Below, piece by piece: positions 17,340-25,764 of a stretch of DNA of 64,000 nt. Position 1 is the first letter of the stretch, and each line of letters starts with the position of its first letter. The DNA is from CAWBFD01 sp963788115 (GTDB taxonomy: Bacteria > Actinomycetota > Thermoleophilia > Solirubrobacterales > 70-9): NCBI GenBank assembly GCA_963788115.1, contig CAWBFD010000004.1:930001-994000 (forward strand), read 5' to 3'. The notes under the pieces were generated by a model that had not been told where the DNA came from, ran no database searches, and saw only the letters and a list, made by a program, of their open reading frames with translations. Made by a program: the position numbers and the translations under genes.

Positions 17340-17822
17340 CTACGCGGTCGCCGCCCCGAGCTCCTCCAGGGCCGCCAACACCTCGGCGTCGTGGGTCTCC
17401 GGGGACACCTTCGGGAAGACCCTCGCGATCCTGCCCTCGGGATCGATGACGAAGGTGGTCCGCTCCACACCCCAGTAGGTCCTGTCGCCCTTGGTCTTCT
17501 CGACCCAGGTCCCGTACGCGTCCGCGACGGCATGGTCCTCGTCGGCGAGCAGGGTGAAGCCGAGCCCGTACTTGTCGTCGAACTGCGCGACCGCGCCCAC
17601 CGGGTCGGGTGAGACGCCGAGCACCCGCGCCCCCGCCCCCTCGTAGTCCGCGCGATGGTCGCGGACGCCGCAGGCCTGTGTCGTACAGCCCGGCGTGTCC
17701 GCTCGTGGGTAGAAGTAGAGGACCACCGTCTGGCCCCGCAGGTCCGAGAGCGTGAGCGACTCGCCGTTCTGGTCGGGGAGGGTGAACTCGGATGCGAGGT
17801 CTCCCTCGGCGAGCACCGTCAC
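17340..17822 (-). CDS. bcp: Thioredoxin-dependent peroxiredoxin, Bcp type
   Basis: The 160-residue protein has the Bcp layout FTLPDQNGESLTLSDLRGQ and the peroxidatic site TPGCTTQACGVRD with both cysteines, so it should reduce hydroperoxides using thioredoxin. GTG 17822 overlaps the upstream cupin stop as GTGA, which decides the start. It converges with the antiporter gene, with 9 bases between the stops. Confidence 0.93.
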   Translation of the reverse strand: MTVLAEGDLASEFTLPDQNGESLTLSDLRGQTVVLYFYPRADTPGCTTQACGVRDHRADYEGAGARVLGVSPDPVGAVAQFDDKYGLGFTLLADEDHAVADAYGTWVEKTKGDRTYWGVERTTFVIDPEGRIARVFPKVSPETHDAEVLAALEELGAATA

Positions 17823-18223
17823 CGCTCCTCCGGCCAGAAGTCGGGTGTGGTCTCGAGCTCGTGCTCGGCGTCGGCGGAGCGAATCGAGCAGATCACCAGC
17901 TCCGCCTCGTCGGGGCCGTCGTTGTGAACGGAGCGGAAGACGTCGGGTGAGACCCGAACGGCCGTGTGGGGATCCACCTCGACCACGTCGTCGCCCAGCT
18001 TGAACAGCAGCTTCCCCCTGGTCACGAAATAGATCTCCTCCTGGGTCCGGTGCCGGTGGCCGTAGGAGCCCTTGCCACCGGTGCCCGGCGGCATCAAGCG
18101 CCATGTGAACGCCACCTGCTCGCCCCCGAGCGCGTCGGCGAAAAAGCGCATCTCGCCGTAGCCTGGGTACTGCGCCATGAAGTCGGGAGCATCCTGGCGC
18201 TCGACGATCGCGTAGCCGGCCAT
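17819..18223 (-). CDS. Cupin-domain protein
   Basis: The 134-residue single cupin has the metal-binding motif HRHRTQEEIYFVTRGKLLF and a second conserved strand VRVSPDVFRSVHNDGPDEA. Such small cupins are metal-binding enzymes or sensors; the substrate is unknown. It is translated just before bcp with a 4-base overlap and follows a conserved-hypothetical gene by 11 bases. An oxidative-stress role is possible from context only. Confidence 0.85.
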   Translation of the reverse strand: MAGYAIVERQDAPDFMAQYPGYGEMRFFADALGGEQVAFTWRLMPPGTGGKGSYGHRHRTQEEIYFVTRGKLLFKLGDDVVEVDPHTAVRVSPDVFRSVHNDGPDEAELVICSIRSADAEHELETTPDFWPEER

Positions 18224-18234
18224 GACGCGGTCGC

Positions 18235-18594
18235 TCAGTCCTCGCGGCCGGGCTCCTGGCCGTCCTCGTCCTCGTCGTATTCGTCGTCCCCCTGCTCGAG
18301 CGCGGTCGCCGAGAGCCCGCCCCGTGATCCGGCGTGATAGTGAGTCTGGAACCGCTCCAGCGCCGCGTCGAGGGCATCGGAGTCGACGGGGACGTCGTCG
18401 GAGATGCGGACCCAGTCCGCGCCCTCGTAGGCCTCCATGTTGAAGACCTCCTGGTCGATCGCGGCGGAGTCGTCGACGATCACAACCACCTCGGTCTGCG
18501 GATTGAAGTACGTCCCGGGCCTGAGCAGCAGGTCGTCCAGCTCGACCGCGGGGTTCTCGGTCTCCGATCCTGTCGCTGTCGGCCGATTGGGCAT
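18235..18594 (-). CDS. Acidic conserved hypothetical protein
   Basis: The 119-residue protein has no recognised domain. Its N-terminal part includes LLLRPGTYFNPQTEVVVIVDD, its middle is predicted beta/alpha, and its tail is strongly acidic (EYDEDEDGQEP). ATG 18594 follows a TATATACAT stretch by a few bases, so leaderless initiation is possible. It lies in the same orientation as the cupin and bcp, 11 bases upstream of the cupin gene. Confidence 0.65.
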   Translation of the reverse strand: MPNRPTATGSETENPAVELDDLLLRPGTYFNPQTEVVVIVDDSAAIDQEVFNMEAYEGADWVRISDDVPVDSDALDAALERFQTHYHAGSRGGLSATALEQGDDEYDEDEDGQEPGRED

Positions 18595-18614
18595 GAGCGA
18601 TGTATATACGACGC

Positions 18615-19082
18615 CTACTGCCCGAGGTTCTCGAGCTCTCGCAGGTGGCGCTCGACCTCGGCCTCGATGTCGAGCGGAGCCTTTCCCTGGCGGAGGCGCC
18701 GCTCGTTCCGGGCGACGGCGAGCTGGCGGACCTCCTCGACCAGCTCCCGATCCGACCCCGTATGACCCTCGTCCTCGGATTCGGAGAGCAGGCGCTCAAG
18801 CTCGGAGTCGATGTCGAGCTGGGCCTCGCCGCGAGCGCGCTGGCGATAGGCCTTCGCCTCGAGCAGCTGTCTGATCTCGGCCTCGCGATCGCCGGCGGCC
18901 TCGCCGGGTTCCTCGCCGGCCGGGCCCGGGTCCAGATCATGCTCGAACTCCACCGCGAACCGCCCCTTGCCGACCTGGCCCAACGCACGTCCGGCCCCGA
19001 GCGCGAACGTGATGGCCGCGATCGGGATCGTGACCAGAACCACGATCAGGATCACCTCACCGTTCGAGACCGCAAGAGGCAC
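18615..19082 (-). CDS. Membrane-anchored protein with two repeated helical motifs
   Basis: The 155-residue protein has one N-terminal membrane helix (VILIVVLVTIPIAAITFALG, about 10-29) and then a charged cytoplasmic part. Two related units, ARGEAQLDIDSELERLL and RQGKAPLDIEAEVERHL, each follow a basic helix and appear to be an internal duplication. Function unknown; the layout suggests a self-associating or partner-binding tail. GTG 19082 has TAGAGT at 19089-19094, 6 bases upstream. It diverges from the acyl-CoA dehydrogenase gene across a 105-base region. Confidence 0.7.
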   Translation of the reverse strand: MPLAVSNGEVILIVVLVTIPIAAITFALGAGRALGQVGKGRFAVEFEHDLDPGPAGEEPGEAAGDREAEIRQLLEAKAYRQRARGEAQLDIDSELERLLSESEDEGHTGSDRELVEEVRQLAVARNERRLRQGKAPLDIEAEVERHLRELENLGQ

Positions 19083-19133
19083 GGTTCAACTCTAAGTGCT
19101 TCGATCGCTTCCGCTATCCTTGCCCCCAGCGCC

Positions 19134-19151
19134 ATTGACTGACCAGTCAAT
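19134..19151. promoter_or_regulatory. Perfect inverted repeat operator upstream of acyl-CoA dehydrogenase
   Basis: ATTGACT-GACC-AGTCAAT has 7-base perfect arms around 4 bases and lies 36 bases before the acyl-CoA dehydrogenase start. Size, AT-rich ends and location fit a TetR-type repressor site for fatty-acid genes. No such regulator gene is in the window. Confidence 0.65.
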
Positions 19152-19187
19152 CGGTGGCTACCGAACGCAGACAAGGAGTGGTTCGCA

Positions 19188-20414
<1,227 letters not shown>

Positions 20415-20427
20415 CCAGAGCGCCGAT

Positions 20428-20679
20428 CTAAGCTCGGCGCTGCGGGTCGATCGCGATCATGCCGCCGATCACGGTGGCGACGATCGCGCCGAGCACGGCC
20501 AACCGGGGCCATCCGTCGATCGCCTCGATCGCGGCGTATCCGAGGGCGATCAGGACCACGCTGGCCAGCACGGTGTAGATCACCAACGGCCACATCGACC
20601 GCACCCTGACGCCCGTCGTCGGGACAGTGAGGTCGACCCGCTCGAGCTGGGTCCGCTGGGTGATGTCCATGTTCGCCAT
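20428..20679 (-). CDS. Small two-helix membrane protein
   Basis: The 83-residue protein (ATG 20679 with a GGGGAGAAG site) has a polar N-terminus and two membrane helices, WPLVIYTVLASVVLIALGYA and LAVLGAIVATVIGGMIAI, ending in DPQRRA. No domain is recognised. It converges with the acyl-CoA dehydrogenase, leaving 13 bases between stops, and diverges from the PadR gene. Confidence 0.65.
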   Translation of the reverse strand: MANMDITQRTQLERVDLTVPTTGVRVRSMWPLVIYTVLASVVLIALGYAAIEAIDGWPRLAVLGAIVATVIGGMIAIDPQRRA

Positions 20680-20843
20680 ATCGAATCTTCTCCCCCGTAT
20701 CCGGCCGCGGCTGCGCCCGGTCGTTGTCGTCGTCGCTGACGTTATGTTCCTGCGGCGCCGCCGTGGGTGACCCTGCTCACAGATGCGCACGTGCGGCGCG
20801 CGCTCACGGACCGCCGCCCGTATAGTCGCCGGCTTGTGGTGCA

Positions 20844-21326
20844 GTGATGAGTGGCGAGGGGAGCGGCAAGCCCGTCGGCGAGGCGGTCGCGGCCGCGGCG
20901 CGGGCTTCTCGCAAGCGGGCCGCGGCCCCGGAGCGCCGGGCGCGGGGTCGACGCGGCGGGCGCCCGATGGATGTCTTCGGCGGCGAGCTTCGCCGCCGCG
21001 ACGTGTTCCCGCTGCTGGTCCTGCATCTGATCGCCCGGGAACCGGCCTACGGGAACCGGCTGATCGAGCAGATCGAGGAGATGACCGAGGGGGTGATCTC
21101 GGTCAACCCCAACACGATCTATCCGTTGCTCCGCGAGCTCGAGGCGGATGGGATGATCCACGGCAGCTGGGAGCACCCAGACAAGCGCACCCGTCGCTAC
21201 TACTCGATCACCCCTGCGGGCCGCCGGTTGTACAGGCGGCTCCGAGACGACCTGGAGCCGTTCCTTGACTCGGTGGTGCGCTCCGTGACCCTGATCAAGC
21301 GGGAGATCTATGACCCGCGTAAATGA
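20844..21326 (+). CDS. PadR family transcriptional regulator
   Basis: The 160-residue protein has a basic N-terminal extension (about 40 residues) and then a PadR winged helix: FPLLVLHLIAREPAYGNRLI, VNPNTIYPLLRELEADGMI and RRYYSITPAGRRLY. PadR proteins repress neighbouring genes in response to phenolics or lipophilic compounds. GTG 20844 or ATG 20847 could start it; TATAGT at 20821-20826 is a likely -10 box. It overlaps the SRPBCC gene by 17 bases, so that protein may be its ligand-binding partner or target. Confidence 0.88.
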   Translation: MMSGEGSGKPVGEAVAAAARASRKRAAAPERRARGRRGGRPMDVFGGELRRRDVFPLLVLHLIAREPAYGNRLIEQIEEMTEGVISVNPNTIYPLLRELEADGMIHGSWEHPDKRTRRYYSITPAGRRLYRRLRDDLEPFLDSVVRSVTLIKREIYDPRK

Positions 21327-21777
21327 GTCGATCCTGGTTCGCGCCTCGCTCGCCGAGACATGGGACCACTACTTCGAGCCGCTCGGCTGGCGCGCCTGGG
21401 TCGATCAGTTCGAGGCGGTTGCCGCCACTGACGGCTACCCCGAAGCCGGCGGCACGCTTCGCTGGCGCTCGGTGCCGGCCGGGCGCGGCGAGGTGTCCGA
21501 GCGCGTGCTCGAGCACGAGCCGCGGCGGCATCACCGAATCGCTTGGGAGGATCAGGCGAGCGAGGGGGAGCTCGAGACCACGTTCGAGATGCAGCGTCAG
21601 TCGACGCGCGTAACCCAAACGCTCACCTACGACCTCCGCGACCCCGGCCTGTTCACTCGGGCGGCCAACCTCCTCTTCGTGCGAGCGCAGATGCGTCGCT
21701 CGCTCGAGCGGTCCCTGACCCGGTTCCGGCACGAGGTCGAGGAGCTGGCGGCGCTCGCCCGCGTGACGCGATCGTGA
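21310..21777 (+). CDS. SRPBCC/START-like ligand-binding protein
   Basis: The 155-residue protein opens NESILVRASLAETWDHYFEPLGW and has the alternating strands and long C-terminal helix (AQMRRSLERSLTRFRHEVEE) of the SRPBCC fold, which binds hydrophobic molecules. It is translationally coupled to padR (17-base overlap). The next 200 bases, to 21980, hold only a run of non-coding sequence and the ribosome site of the next gene. Confidence 0.78.
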   Translation: MTRVNESILVRASLAETWDHYFEPLGWRAWVDQFEAVAATDGYPEAGGTLRWRSVPAGRGEVSERVLEHEPRRHHRIAWEDQASEGELETTFEMQRQSTRVTQTLTYDLRDPGLFTRAANLLFVRAQMRRSLERSLTRFRHEVEELAALARVTRS

Positions 21778-21980
21778 TTTCCCACCGAACCCAGATCACA
21801 CACGCATCCGCGCCGGTCTGAGACCTTGCCGTACTCCACCCGACCCAGACAAAGTGTTCAGCCTGCACCACAACATCAAGCCCTAGGCGCACCCGACCCG
21901 CGACTTCGCCGCCAGCGTGCACTAGCCAGGCGATAGCCTGCGCGATCCGGTAACCCAGGAGGACTGGAGGATCGCTAGGA

Positions 21981-23978
21981 ATGTTCGTCTTCAAGGCGGC
22001 CGTGGTCGGCGCCGGGACCATGGGCGGGGAGATCGCACAGGTGATGGCGTCCGCCGACGTCCCGGTGGTGCTCAAGGACATCGAGCGGAGCCTCGTCGAC
22101 GCCGGTCTCGAGAAGGCGCGCGAGGTGACCGCCGCGCAGCTCACGCGGTTGGTCGAGCGCGAGAAGCTGACGCAGGCCGAAGCCGACTCGCGGCTCGATG
22201 AGGTCATGGGCCGAATCCACGGGACCACCGAGTACCAGGGCTTCGAGGACGTCGACCTCGTGATCGAGGCAGTCCCGGAGCGGATCGAGATCAAGCGATC
22301 GGTGTTCGCCGAGCTCGACGAGGTCACGCCCGGGCACGCGATCCTGTCCTCGAACACGTCCTCGCTCTCGATCACCGAGATGGGCGAGGCGACGCTTCGG
22401 CCGCACAAGGTCGTCGGGTTCCACTTCTTCGTCCCGGCGTCGGTGATGCCGCTGGTCGAGATCGTCGAGGGGGACGAGACCTCGGAGGAGACGCTCCAGG
22501 CGACGGTGAACTTCGCCCAGGCGATCCGCAAACAGCCGATCACCTGCGCCGAGGTGCCGGGCTTCGTCGTCAACCGGATCCTGCTCTCCGCCGTCGGTGA
22601 GCTGTGGCGGGCGCAGGAGGATCAGGGGCTATCGATCGAGAAGGTCGATGAGGCCGTGATCGAGCGGAAGCTGGCGCCGATGGGGCCGTTCTTCCTCGCC
22701 GACCTGTCGGGGCTTGACGTGGGGCTTCACACCGCGGAGCAGCTGAACGAGTCGTACGGCGACAGCTTCTACGTCCATCGCGGCATGCAACGCCTGGTCG
22801 CCGAGGGCAAGCTCGGGGCGAAGTCGGGTGGCGATGGCTTCTACAAGGATGGAAGGCCTCAGGTCGAGGGCGAGAACGAGCCAGACGAGGCGGTGATCGA
22901 GGCGTTCGGGCTGAAAGCGTTGGTCGAGGCCTGCCTGCTGCTGGAGGAGGGCGTCGCCTCGGCCCGGGACATCGACCTCGGGATGATGGCCGGCGCCGGC
23001 CTCGATCCACGCCGGGGGCTGCTCCCGCCGTTCATGAGGGCCGACCTCGACGGGCTGGAGGTCACCTACGAGAAGCTCGAGCGGGCGCGCGAGCGCTACG
23101 GGGAGCGGTTCGAGCCGCCGCGGATCCTGAAGCGGCTGGTGGCCCAGGGCCGGCTCGGGCAGAAGAGCGGTCAGGGCTTCTTCGCGTATCCGCGCCCCGA
23201 CGATGGGGAGCAGACGGAGACCGTGAAGCTGGAGACGCGCGGTGAGGTGGCGATCGGCTGGCTCGCGAACCCGCCGATGAACGCGATCTCGCCGAAGGTG
23301 ATGGAGGACCTGGCGTCGGTCTGGGAGCGGGTCAAGGAAGGCGGCGGTGTCAGGGCGATGCTGATCTGCTCCTCGAACCCGATGGTGTTCTCGGCCGGGG
23401 CGGACATCAAGGCGTTTACCCAGATGGATGTACGGGCCGGCGCCGAGTTGGTGGATTCGGGGCATGCGCTCCTCCGCGACCTGGGCTCTGGTCGAGTCGC
23501 CACGATCGCGGCCGTCAACGCGATCGCCTTCGGCGGCGGCTGCGAGCTGGCGATGGCGTGCGACTTCCGGATCGCGGCCGAGTCGGCGCTGTTCGGCCAG
23601 CCCGAGATCAAGCTCGGGATCATTCCGGGCTTCGGTGGCACCCAGCGGCTGCCGCGACTCGTCGGCTCGGCCAAGGCACTGGAGCTGAACCTGATCGGCG
23701 ACGCGATCTCCGGGGCCGAGGCGGCCGAGTTCGGGCTCGCCCATCGGGTGGTGCCCGACCACGAACTGTTCGACACCGCGCTCGCATGGGCGCGCAGGCT
23801 TGCAGGCCAGGCCCCGATCGCGGTCGAGCAAATCAAGTCGGTGTCCGGCAAGGGCGACCTCGACGATGGGATCGAGGCGGAGAAGGCCGGATTTGCCGCC
23901 GCCTTCCTCTCCGAGGACGCGAAGGAGGGGATCGGCGCGTTCCTGGGCAAGCGATCCCCGCGATGGCAGGGCAGGTAA
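21981..23978 (+). CDS. 3-hydroxyacyl-CoA dehydrogenase / enoyl-CoA hydratase fusion
   Basis: The 665-residue protein joins an N-terminal NAD-dependent 3-hydroxyacyl-CoA dehydrogenase (VVGAGTMGGEIAQV at residue 8; catalytic His and Glu in GFHFFVPASVMPLVEIV) to a C-terminal enoyl-CoA hydratase (about 410-665; FSAGADIKAF, GGGCELAMACDFRIA, FGQPEIKLGIIPGFGG, with both catalytic Glu). This order is the reverse of FadB. The dehydrogenase motif has Val where HFFNP usually has Asn. It performs two beta-oxidation steps. An AGGAGG site precedes ATG 21981. It overlaps the sirtuin gene by 16 bases. Confidence 0.92.
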   Translation: MFVFKAAVVGAGTMGGEIAQVMASADVPVVLKDIERSLVDAGLEKAREVTAAQLTRLVEREKLTQAEADSRLDEVMGRIHGTTEYQGFEDVDLVIEAVPERIEIKRSVFAELDEVTPGHAILSSNTSSLSITEMGEATLRPHKVVGFHFFVPASVMPLVEIVEGDETSEETLQATVNFAQAIRKQPITCAEVPGFVVNRILLSAVGELWRAQEDQGLSIEKVDEAVIERKLAPMGPFFLADLSGLDVGLHTAEQLNESYGDSFYVHRGMQRLVAEGKLGAKSGGDGFYKDGRPQVEGENEPDEAVIEAFGLKALVEACLLLEEGVASARDIDLGMMAGAGLDPRRGLLPPFMRADLDGLEVTYEKLERARERYGERFEPPRILKRLVAQGRLGQKSGQGFFAYPRPDDGEQTETVKLETRGEVAIGWLANPPMNAISPKVMEDLASVWERVKEGGGVRAMLICSSNPMVFSAGADIKAFTQMDVRAGAELVDSGHALLRDLGSGRVATIAAVNAIAFGGGCELAMACDFRIAAESALFGQPEIKLGIIPGFGGTQRLPRLVGSAKALELNLIGDAISGAEAAEFGLAHRVVPDHELFDTALAWARRLAGQAPIAVEQIKSVSGKGDLDDGIEAEKAGFAAAFLSEDAKEGIGAFLGKRSPRWQGR

Positions 23979-24718
23979 CCAGCACGGCCGAGCAACTGGC
24001 GGCGCTGATTCGCCAGTCCGGCTCGACCGTCGCCCTCACCGGCGCCGGGATCTCGGTTCCCTCGGGGATCCCCGACTTCCGCTCGCCCGGCACCGGGCTG
24101 TGGACGAAGGTGGACCCGATGAAGGTCGCCCACATCGACGCCTTCCATCGCGATACCCAGCGGTTCTGGGAGTACTACCGGCCACGGTTCGCGATGCTCG
24201 GCGACAAGCGGCCGAACCCAGCCCACGAGGCACTCGCCGAGCTCGAGCGGCGGGGCCTGCTTGAGGCGGTGATCACCCAGAACATCGACCGGCTGCACGC
24301 GAAGGCGGGCTCCCGTCGGGTGGTCGAGGTCCACGGCTCGATCGCGACCTCGAGCTGTGTGAGCTGCCGCCGGTCCTACGGGCTCGAGGACGTGCCCGAC
24401 CTTTTCGACGACGACGGCGTCGCCCGTTGCCGGGAATGCACGGGCAAGGTGAAGCCGGACGTGGTCCTGTTCGGCGAGCTCCTGCCACAGGAGCCCATGG
24501 CCGAGGCCGAGGCGCTCTGCTCCGGGGCCGACCTCCTGCTCTGTGTCGGCTCCTCGCTCGAGGTCTACCCGGTGGCCGCCCTGCCGGAGCGGACGCTGGC
24601 CGCGGGCGGCCGGGTCGCGATCGTGACCCAGAGCCCGACCCCGTACGACGCCGAGGCGATGGTTCGGCTCGACGGCGACGTCGCGGAAGAGCTCTCGGCG
24701 GTCCTCGCGGCCCTCTGA
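23963..24718 (+). CDS. NAD-dependent protein deacylase, Sir2 family
   Basis: The 251-residue sirtuin shows GAGISVPSGIPDFRSP (NAD site, about 24-40), TQNIDRLHAKAG, the catalytic His in EVHGS (about 122) and a four-Cys zinc site CVSC...CREC. It removes acyl groups from lysines using NAD+. ATG 23963 lies within the end of the beta-oxidation fusion gene, tying deacylation to acyl-CoA metabolism. Acyl-CoA build-up causes lysine acylation, so the pairing is sensible, but the link is inference. Confidence 0.92.
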   Translation: MAGQVTSTAEQLAALIRQSGSTVALTGAGISVPSGIPDFRSPGTGLWTKVDPMKVAHIDAFHRDTQRFWEYYRPRFAMLGDKRPNPAHEALAELERRGLLEAVITQNIDRLHAKAGSRRVVEVHGSIATSSCVSCRRSYGLEDVPDLFDDDGVARCRECTGKVKPDVVLFGELLPQEPMAEAEALCSGADLLLCVGSSLEVYPVAALPERTLAAGGRVAIVTQSPTPYDAEAMVRLDGDVAEELSAVLAAL

Positions 24719-24758
24719 GGGCGCCGCCTCCTCCTTGACGCTGTGAGCCGCGTCTCGT

Positions 24759-24806
24759 GCGTTGGGCGAGTTGTGCCCACAATGGCGTACTAACTCGCCC
24801 ATCGCC
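24759..24806. repeat. Intergenic hairpin repeat, copy A
   Basis: Stem GGGCGAGTT (24764-24772) with AACTCGCCC (24792-24800) and a 19-base loop containing CCCACA and CGTA. It sits between the convergent sirtuin gene and the hypothetical gene at 24.8 kb. The same element, with a paired base change in the stem, occurs at 56.6 kb. It may act as a terminator, but there is no U-tract. Confidence 0.7.
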
Positions 24807-24835
24807 CTTAAGGAGCGGGGGCGGCCACCGACCAC

Positions 24836-25699
24836 TCAGTCGCTGAGCACCTGACGCCGGCGGAGCACTCGCTCGCAGATCCCCAGCGTCTCGGAGATCT
24901 CGGAGACCCGGGCGGGGGAGAGGTCGCCCCGAAGCGCCTCGGCGGCGGCGCCCTCCGTGGCGGTGTGGCGTTCGCGCAGGCTCGCCAAGTCCTCCGCCTG
25001 GTCGCGTCCCACCCGGTCCGGGAGCTCCGTCAGCAGCGCCTCGAGCCCGGCCCGGAGCTGTAGCGCGGCCTCGCGGCCGCGGCCTGCATCGAGGTCGGCT
25101 CGGGCGCGAAGCAGGAGCGTCTCGCAGGCGTCGATCCGATCGCGCCCCCCGAGCACCGCCGCAACCCGCTCCTGGGGGCGGAGGGCGTCGGTCCGCCGCT
25201 GCCGACGGTCGTCGGGGGGAAGCTCCACCGCCTCGGTCCAGTCGCCCTCAGCCACCTCCTCGCCGGTCCCGTAGCCCAGCCGCAACGCCAGGGCCCGCCC
25301 GGAGGTCGCGTCCGCCAGGTACGGGTCGTGGCTCGCGGCGCGCTGGGCGTGGACGGCCCGGTTCACCACTCCGACGGCGATCTCGACGGCGGCCTCCGCC
25401 CGCTCCCGATCGCGCGAGGTCTCGGTCAGCCACCGCGCGGCCTCGCCGGCGCCGTCGAACGGGCTCGAGCGGATCACGGTCAGCGTGGCCACCGGAACCT
25501 CGGAGGGCCCGGCCTCCGCCTCCCTCACTCGCCAGCGCCGGCCGCCTCGGCGGCTGCGCGCCGCGGCCTCCGCGCCGGAGACGACCAGCACATGCTCCAC
25601 ATCCTCGCCCGAGCGCACCATGTAACGACCGTCGTCGAGACCTAGGCGGCCGGGGAACTCGAACTGGACAAAGGCGAAGCTCCGCTCGCCGTCGCTCAC
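24836..25699 (-). CDS. Conserved hypothetical protein
   Basis: No known domain. The protein (287 residues from GTG 25699) has a beta-rich N-terminal third (SFAFVQFEFPGRLGLDDGRY) and a helical remainder rich in Arg, Glu and Ala (LLLRARADLDAGRGREAALQ), perhaps a TPR-like or coiled bundle. GTG 25708 is the upstream alternative. I prefer 25699 because TAGCGT at 25707-25712 lies 7 bases before it, the spacing seen for other likely leaderless genes here. It is unlinked to neighbours except by orientation with the cell-wall hydrolase. Confidence 0.7.
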   Translation of the reverse strand: MSDGERSFAFVQFEFPGRLGLDDGRYMVRSGEDVEHVLVVSGAEAAARSRRGGRRWRVREAEAGPSEVPVATLTVIRSSPFDGAGEAARWLTETSRDRERAEAAVEIAVGVVNRAVHAQRAASHDPYLADATSGRALALRLGYGTGEEVAEGDWTEAVELPPDDRRQRRTDALRPQERVAAVLGGRDRIDACETLLLRARADLDAGRGREAALQLRAGLEALLTELPDRVGRDQAEDLASLRERHTATEGAAAEALRGDLSPARVSEISETLGICERVLRRRQVLSD

Positions 25700-25764
25700 G
25701 TCCGGCACGCTACGCCGCCGAGGAGGTCAGGGCGGATCCGGAAGCCCGCCCAAACGCCGCGAGG

